Origin: Diadema setosum
Lineage: Eukaryota; Echinodermata; Echinoidea; Diadematoida; Diadematidae
NCBI GenBank assembly: GCA_033980235.1
Contig: CM067077.1
Span: 11,632,102-11,696,101 of the forward strand
DNA: 64,000 nt
Direction of reading: 5' to 3'
Shown: positions 58,207 to 64,000 of the stretch, in pieces
Layout of the letters: the number at the start of each line of letters is the position of its first letter
Position numbering within the stretch: position 1 is the first letter of the stretch
Position numbers and translations under genes: made by a program
Notes under the pieces: model-generated
Seen by the model: the letters and a program-made list of their open reading frames with translations, nothing else
Database searches by the model: none
What the model was told of the DNA's origin: nothing

Positions 58207-58510
58207 CACAGTGTCCCACAGTTAAACACAATATGGTGAAACATAGTATGAACACAGATGTGAACACAGTGTGAAATCTCTTAACACAGTTAAATTCGAG
58301 AGTTTCAACGGTGTGAACAAATTGTGAATCACCAATTCACAGTGTAAATTATAAATTCTCACAGTGTTTAACAGAACATCACTACAGTATGAATACCCTG
58401 TAAAAACACACCACAGTGTGCAATAATCTTCACACTATTAAATTCGAGCGTTTTCACATAATCAACTACGTGAACACAGTGCACATGTGAACGCACTGTG
58501 GGACACTGTA
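58207..58510. mobile_element. MITE rich in CACAGTGT motifs
   Basis: Inverted ends cacagtgtcccacag / ctgtgggacactgta. The interior has ten or so variants of cacagtgt / acactgtg. About 300 bp. Confidence 0.65.
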
Positions 58511-58620
58511 TTCTTTCCAGCAGAGATTTCTTTTTGATCCTAAAAATGTCTCTTTTCTTGTCAACATATCTCCTTTTTCTATGTCTTTTACTCACTTTCG
58601 TTTCTTTCTTTCTTGCGTTT

Positions 58621-58789
58621 CAGGGGCGGATCCAGGGAGGACCGCAACCGGCGCACGCCCCCCCCCCCCCTTTATTTTTTTTTGTTGAAACAAAATAAAT
58701 AAAAAGAAAAAATGGGGGAGGGGTGCGTGCGCGCCCCCTTTAATTTGTAAACGCGCCCCCTCTTTACGGAATTGCTGGATCCGCCCCTG
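58621..58789. mobile_element. GGGGCGGATCC MITE, 168 bp
   Basis: Ends caggggcggatcc / ggatccgcccctg with gcgttt directly on both sides (58615-58620, 58789-58794, sharing one G). C, T and A runs inside. A hAT-like terminus is plausible from memory; the target duplication is short for hAT. Confidence 0.65.
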
Positions 58790-59359
58790 CGTTTGATCCC
58801 CCCCCCCCCACATCTTGCTGCACTGAACATTCGGATAAACATAACGCACCGGAAAGCACAAATTTGACAAAATTTTGCCTAATCCAAAAATGTTATTCTT
58901 GTCGGACTATCCTTTGAGAACAGATTAACCTGCTTATTGTAAGTAAAATGGTAATGTTGCTTACTTTGGTTCTTAGGCAAAATGAGCTTATTGGCACCAA
59001 GAGGGAAATAAATCCACCTTTAAATCTCTTAAGTACATGTAGTATATAGGGCGGACTTGTTCCGAGTTGCATTTTAATTTCTTAAAGGCCGATTCCACAT
59101 CATGCGAATAGCGTTGAATGTAATTCACAGTAAAGATCAGACAAATAGAATCACGTATGATGTATAGAAATAGGGCATAAGTTAAGAGAGTAATGGAATT
59201 TTAAAGCTTCACAAGATTTCATCAATTGTTGGTGATAATGACCGCAATCACATGCGATATTAGCCGAGATGATGACATCAACTAATCACAAGATCGTTGA
59301 TTTGTTAAAAAAAGACACAGAAATCATAAAAATCATATCCGTGGTCGATAAATCTACTA

Positions 59360-59533
59360 CACTGGACTCCCGTTCTAACGGAGTCCTTGAGACCGGCAGT
59401 TTTCTTTCGTTATATCGAAATTTCGTTATTAACGAACAAATAAACAATAAAAATACAATGCATATACCAGATAACTTTACTGCCCGAATTTGTACTTCGT
59501 TATAACCTTGTTCATTATAACGGGAGCGCACTG
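59360..59533 (+). mobile_element. TA-flanked MITE, GTTATAACG family, copy 3
   Basis: Left end cactggactcccgttctaac, right end cattataacgggagcgcactg, TA on both sides. Collinear with 7842-8023, including gcagttttctttcgttat. Confidence 0.82.
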
Positions 59534-59761
59534 TACTATACTTCCGCTATATTGATACATAATGCACAACAAAATAATTAAATGGAACAGGAAACAATGC
59601 AAGCATGTAAGCAACAACACAATATTCAAACTATTGATTCAAGCGTCTAATTCTTTTTATTGCAACTGACAGACAATTTTCCCTCCATTGACGTAAATAA
59701 ACAGTGAACATTCAGTGTGTTTTAATAATATGGTGATGATAAAATATCATGGGCATACATA

Positions 59762-59845
59762 CTCGGGTGAGATTCGAACCCATGCCCTCGTGATTGCTCG
59801 ACATGCATCATTGTAAGTACTGACTATTAAACCAACACACAGCAG
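59762..59845 (-). mobile_element. tRNA-derived SINE-like fragment
   Basis: On the minus strand gggttcgaatctcac resembles a pol III B box, and tggtttaatagtcag lies at A-box distance. No acceptor stem can be formed, so it is not a tRNA gene. Confidence 0.4.
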
Positions 59846-60319
59846 ATTTGTGTGAAGTTCAATGTGTAGATGGCGCTACATTTAACATCACTATACTCCA
59901 AACGAATCTTGAACATTCCATCTTGTGTCTTGCCTCAGCAATTCTGTTTATTTTATTTGGCTCGTTTTGTTCACTCCAGTTTTGTGGCATGGTGCATATA
60001 TACACAACTCCACTTTAAGCCCAAATGCCTGTGCACGTTTTGGAAAATAAAAGAATATGGGGCACACAAGTTTGAGAAAAAACACGCAAACGTCCCATCA
60101 ATCTTCTATCTTCTACCTTCTTCTGCATCTTCTCTTGCTTTTTATGATGTAGGGTTGTTGTTGTTTTTTCGCCGCTAACAATTTTGCACTTATACTGCAT
60201 GCCTTTCCCCGCAAATCGCAGCAAGTTAATTCCACTTCCATTTCAGCAAAATCGCCTCGTGCGTCATGTATTCTTCGCTGATTGCCCCGTAGTGACCTCG
60301 TCCATCTAATACCATTGTT

Positions 60320-60743
60320 CACAGCTAGAAGACAGAATGGTTCGACACCTTCTTAAGAGTCCTGGCTGCTCGTAGTTCTCCTGGAAGCTCGACCGGTGAA
60401 ATGTCGTTGTAAAAGCTCGAAGCTAACGACCGTCGCCTGAACCTCGTTGGCTGACGCGTGTCGGAGCTATAACGATCTTTACAGCATCAGTTGGTCGTGC
60501 GCTTCAATGAAGGACCACTGTTTTGACAATTCGTCGTCGTCGACAACACTGTGGTTCAGGGATCGAAGCTGACATCGACAGCGTTTAACCTGCTAGACGT
60601 CTCATCACGTGTGAGAACACCTTTCCTTGCGCGGATTCTCAAGAGGCTGTCGTGTGTGTCGTCCACCAACCGTCCTGAAGAAAAACAAGCAAGCAAACAA
60701 ACAAGGAGGGATAAACTGATTGGGACTTTGCAATGAAAGACAG
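60320..60743 (+). other. Possible 5' exon of an unidentified plus-strand gene
   Basis: A GC- and CpG-rich stretch ends in a consensus donor (gacag|gtatgt, 60744). A second exon-like stretch, 61744-61811, has a strong acceptor (tctctttcag) and donor. The ATG at 60733 spliced to it would stop after 13 residues, so both would be noncoding. No coding exon was found before 64000. Confidence 0.22.
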
Positions 60744-62068
60744 GTATGTAAAGTGCACCTTATCGAGTTTGTGTTCGAGTTCGTTTACTGTTACTCTTGT
60801 TGTTGGTGTTTTTTGGGGGGAGGGGGTTTCTTTCCATTTCTGTAATAAAAACAAACATTACCTTAAAATGTCATGACGATTTCAGCTTTTATTTCCCTCC
60901 TTTTTATGGTTCCTTTCCTCTCCCCTATACAATGTACCTTGTTCATGGGTATTGTCAAAATTATTAAAACACTTTGAGTATGTCCCTCCCACCATGACCT
61001 ATGAACCAAAGTTGAATGTTGCTCTACCAGGGCTGATCGACGTATACCATCAAGATTAAGATCAATATCACATCATTTTCCCCTCCTCCTTCTCTAAAAC
61101 TTGAAAGTGCTTGTACAGGCACCGCGACGTGGTGTAGAAGCTGACGTCCATAATATACCTATCAATCTATGTCATTATTTCTCCATGTGTGTGTATATGT
61201 GCTTGTGTTGTATGTGTGTGTGTGTGTGTGTGTGTAAAACTATAATGCTTGGTATCTTATTTGGTCCCTTTATGGGACACTGATGGACATGTAAAAAGTC
61301 TTTGATGACATATAGGACTCCGTATACAGACATGCCTCTTTATGAGGTGTTACAGCTTTATTAGAAGACCATTGCTTTGTATTGTTTTTGATTGGGTGGG
61401 GGAGGGTCCAATCCATCAGTAGAGTGGGGAAACCAGCCTCAAAATATCTGACTTAAGTGATACTTAGCCTTAGCACTGTCTAGAAATTCTTCAATTTATG
61501 AAAATCTGTTGTCGATCACTGTCGTAAAGTATCAATGGAGTAGAGATGCAAACAGGGTCAGGGTCAGATATATACATCAGTGTGGTTCATGCGTAGAATG
61601 TACATGATGGCTAATAGTAACAAATTACACGAAGCACTATATAGCTCAGTGTTCTCATTCGTCCAATCTCTTAATGTAATATTAAAAAAAGAATGATTTA
61701 TCATTACATGAGATAACTTCTAACATATCCGCGTCTCTTTCAGGAGTAATGCACATGATACTTTGTCAGCATCCAAATGAGCAATGTAGGATCAGATGGA
61801 CAGATAGAAGGGTAAATTGTTAGGATGCATGAGGCATCATAGATTAATCTGGCGCAGTAATCAGCTTTCCTTTGCCGAATTGTTTACGATTTTACCTCTC
61901 AAACCGAGGGTCTTTGGTATAGCGTGCTTCGTAGGAACAAATTCTTCGTTTGCCCCCATACCACGTTCGTACTGAAAGCTGTGGCGCTATTGTCATTTCT
62001 TTTCCAGACTTAACCTTTGAAGAGAGAGGCGGCTTACCCACAACTTTACTGAAGTGATTTTTATTCAG

Positions 62069-62070
<2 letters not shown>

Positions 62071-62118
<48 letters not shown>
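62071..62118. repeat. (CT)n microsatellite
   Basis: About 23 CT units. A GA microsatellite of similar kind is at 62729-62752. Confidence 0.95.
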
Positions 62119-62120
<2 letters not shown>

Positions 62121-62722
62121 TCTAGCGTGTATAGAAGGATATGTCCGTAATAATCTGCGGCCTGCTGGAGCCATAAGCTTCTTAGCTTTTGAACAGCTCG
62201 ACCGTCCTAGGGGACTCGATGGTTCTAATCTAGGCAAGAGAGCAAAATTGTTCATTGGAAAGGGATGGTGACTAGATAGAAAGGAGGGAGAGAGATGTAG
62301 AAGTAATTAAATAAACACATAAGAGTGAGAGAAAGATGATGATACACAATGATGGCTTCTTGTACAGCGTCAGTATCCGCCTTTCGTAGAGGGTGCCCAT
62401 GGCGTTTGATCTAGAATGTCTTAACCTCAACTGTTCAGTCAATGATATGGCTGGAATATTTGATTTCCATTATCCCGAGACAAGGATTAGGTACTATTGT
62501 TGGAAAGGTGTTAGCTGTGAAGAGGTAATGTCCTCAGGTAAGCCGTGAAGTATAATAAAGAATCCAAATTCCTGATCCAAAGGGAGGGGCATGCATCCAA
62601 AGCTTGGGTACAGAGCTATAGAAGGTTCTGTCGTCCCAAGCGGTGTAGCTCAGAGATTCCTTCAATAATTAAACTTGGTTCGCCGATCTCAGGCTACGAG
62701 ATGGTTAATGCTGGATGATGCA

Positions 62723-62759
<37 letters not shown>

Positions 62760-62817
62760 ATATAGATAGTAAGGGGGCAGTGTGAAATGTTTATGATAAT
62801 AATCATAAGGTATTATT

Positions 62818-62968
62818 AGGGAGCTTTAGATTTTAGACGCGCGGACGTTCAAAGAGAAAAAAAATCATGATCTGAGCGTGCGCAGTAGCGCGGATCAAGT
62901 TACTGCGCACGCTCAGATCATGTTTTTTTCTCTTTGAACGTCCGCGCGTCTAAAATCTAAAGCTCCCT
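62818..62968. repeat. Near-perfect 70-bp-arm palindrome
   Basis: Arms 62818-62887 and 62901-62968 differ only in the length of an A/T run. Outer ends agggagctttagattttag and its complement; inner gagcgtgcgcagta / tactgcgcacgctc. Spacer of 13 bases. Confidence 0.9.
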
Positions 62969-63200
62969 ATTTACCCAGGGTAGCATCTTCAGTGATGCCA
63001 CTGCTCTACCAAAGGGCCCTGATATTATTATTACCCTAGCCACTAGCGTTGCCAAGTACCCATTCATACACCAAGGTCGAGAAGGACATTACTGTGTTAA
63101 AACATCTTGTCCAAGGACGTTAAGCACTGGGCGGGATTCGAACTCGGGTCCTTCGAACGGGAGTCGGGAGTCTTGTCCACTGCGCCACAACGTTCCCACT
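62969..63200 (-). mobile_element. tRNA-derived SINE
   Basis: On the minus strand gtggcgcagtgg (A box, near 63190-63178) and gagttcgaatcccg (B box, near 63146-63132) are close to consensus, with the spacing of a tRNA. A non-tRNA body and a taataataat run follow. The ORF over it is not coding. Confidence 0.75.
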
Positions 63201-64000
63201 TCCAGGCCAACAGATTTCAAAAAGTGATTTCATCATTCCACTCTATTGGGTTTCGAACAATTTCTCGGACCCGTTTTGCCTGGAAGACCCTATTTGAATT
63301 TGAAAGTAAAACACCGAAACAAAACGACGACAATAATATAAAAACAAGCAAATCAAGACAAGTCCCTGAACCAAAACGGTGAGTATGATTCTGATTCATA
63401 ATCACTTGACAAAATGCAAAGAGCTCGAAAATTTGTGTGTTCTTCAAATAAACTGTTGGCATCGACAATATGATTTATGCCCATTTTCTGGAGTTCTGGT
63501 CTCTCTTTTATTATCATATCACCAACATGTGAACTACAATTTACTTAACATGTTATATACATGTATTCGTATCTAGAAAAGTTAGTAGCTACCAATTTAT
63601 TGGTGGTTACAGTGAAGAACTGAAGCGAAAACTGCAGTGATGTTCTACTTCCAGGGTATGCTTGAAGATGGAAATCTGGGGGTATAATACACCATGGGCA
63701 TGAGAAGCCGTCTCAAACACAATGCATTGGGGAGAAACAATTCCATTTCAATCCTGGCAACCGCCTAACCCCATTTCCTTCTCAGTCTTCTGCTTTTCCT
63801 CTCTCTGTCGCTCTCTGCATCTTCATTATCTTCTTCTTTTTTTCCCTATCATACCAAGTTGCTTCCACTTGACGGCAAATCGTAATTCATCGGGCTGAGC
63901 CAAAATCTCTTCCAGGCAAGGGATTAAACAAACAATGTCCCCGATTGAAAGAAAACACTCTATTTCATCCCGTCGCTATGGCAACAAACAATTTAGTCGC
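63201..64000. other. Right edge, no gene supported
   Basis: AT-rich with a donor-like gtgagt at 63380 after an open but unrecognised stretch and CT-rich runs near 63790. Nothing could be assigned. Confidence 0.4.

Noticed and set aside
59762..59845. Functional tRNA gene
   Set aside because: B-box-like sequence is present but acceptor and D stems cannot pair; listed as a SINE-like fragment.
62635..62700. tRNA-like words (gtagctcag, ggttcgccgatc)
   Set aside because: The B box is poor and no cloverleaf stems form.
1..64000. CRISPR arrays, operons, bacterial promoters or prophage
   Set aside because: None seen; the spliced genes and repeat types are those of an animal genome.

Overview
The window looks like a piece of an invertebrate deuterostome genome, most likely an echinoderm. 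It is AT-rich and spliced with GT-AG introns, and it is packed with short DNA transposons, fold-back elements, microsatellites and retroposon tails. It carries a selenoprotein J gene, a family known mainly from ray-finned fishes and sea urchin. There are no bacterial-style operons, rRNA genes or CRISPR arrays. Long ORFs are rare: the genes had to be assembled from short exons by splice sites and reading-frame phase.

Three genes can be supported. (1) Plus strand, 344-22298: the 3' part (16 exons, 898 residues) of a mind-bomb-2-like protein. It has SH3-like mind bomb repeats and about eight or nine ankyrin repeats, but where MIB2 has its RING fingers this gene has a complete protein kinase domain ending at the stop codon. 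All 15 intron phases agree. The 5' end lies left of the window. (2) Minus strand, 33590-27859: a complete seven-exon selenoprotein J gene (345 residues). An in-frame TGA at the end of exon 5 is followed by a phase-matched splice to the conserved C-terminal part, and a SECIS-like hairpin lies about 390 bases past the stop. (3) Minus strand, 53905-50226: three exons of a PPP1R35-like protein whose 5' end is not resolved.

Layout. 1-22.3 kb is the kinase gene; its introns hold a Tc1/mariner relic with a Helentron-like insertion, an 874-bp fold-back and several MITEs. 22.3-27.4 kb is a convergent intergenic spacer. 27.4-33.6 kb is SELENOJ. 33.6-50.2 kb is a repeat island with a CpG-rich stretch, a possible acidic exon, a tandemly duplicated 600-bp unit, and a 5.35-kb TA-flanked element with palindromic terminal arrays inserted in one of those units. 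50.2-53.9 kb is the PPP1R35-like gene. 53.9-64 kb is mostly MITEs, hairpins, a GATA array next to a retroposon 3' end, tRNA-like SINEs and possible 5' noncoding exons.

The three genes show no obvious functional link. The two most notable observations are the exchange of a ubiquitin-ligase output for a kinase output in the mind-bomb-like gene, and the Sec codon placed directly beside a splice donor in SELENOJ. Several transposon calls are strengthened by empty sites visible in the same window.
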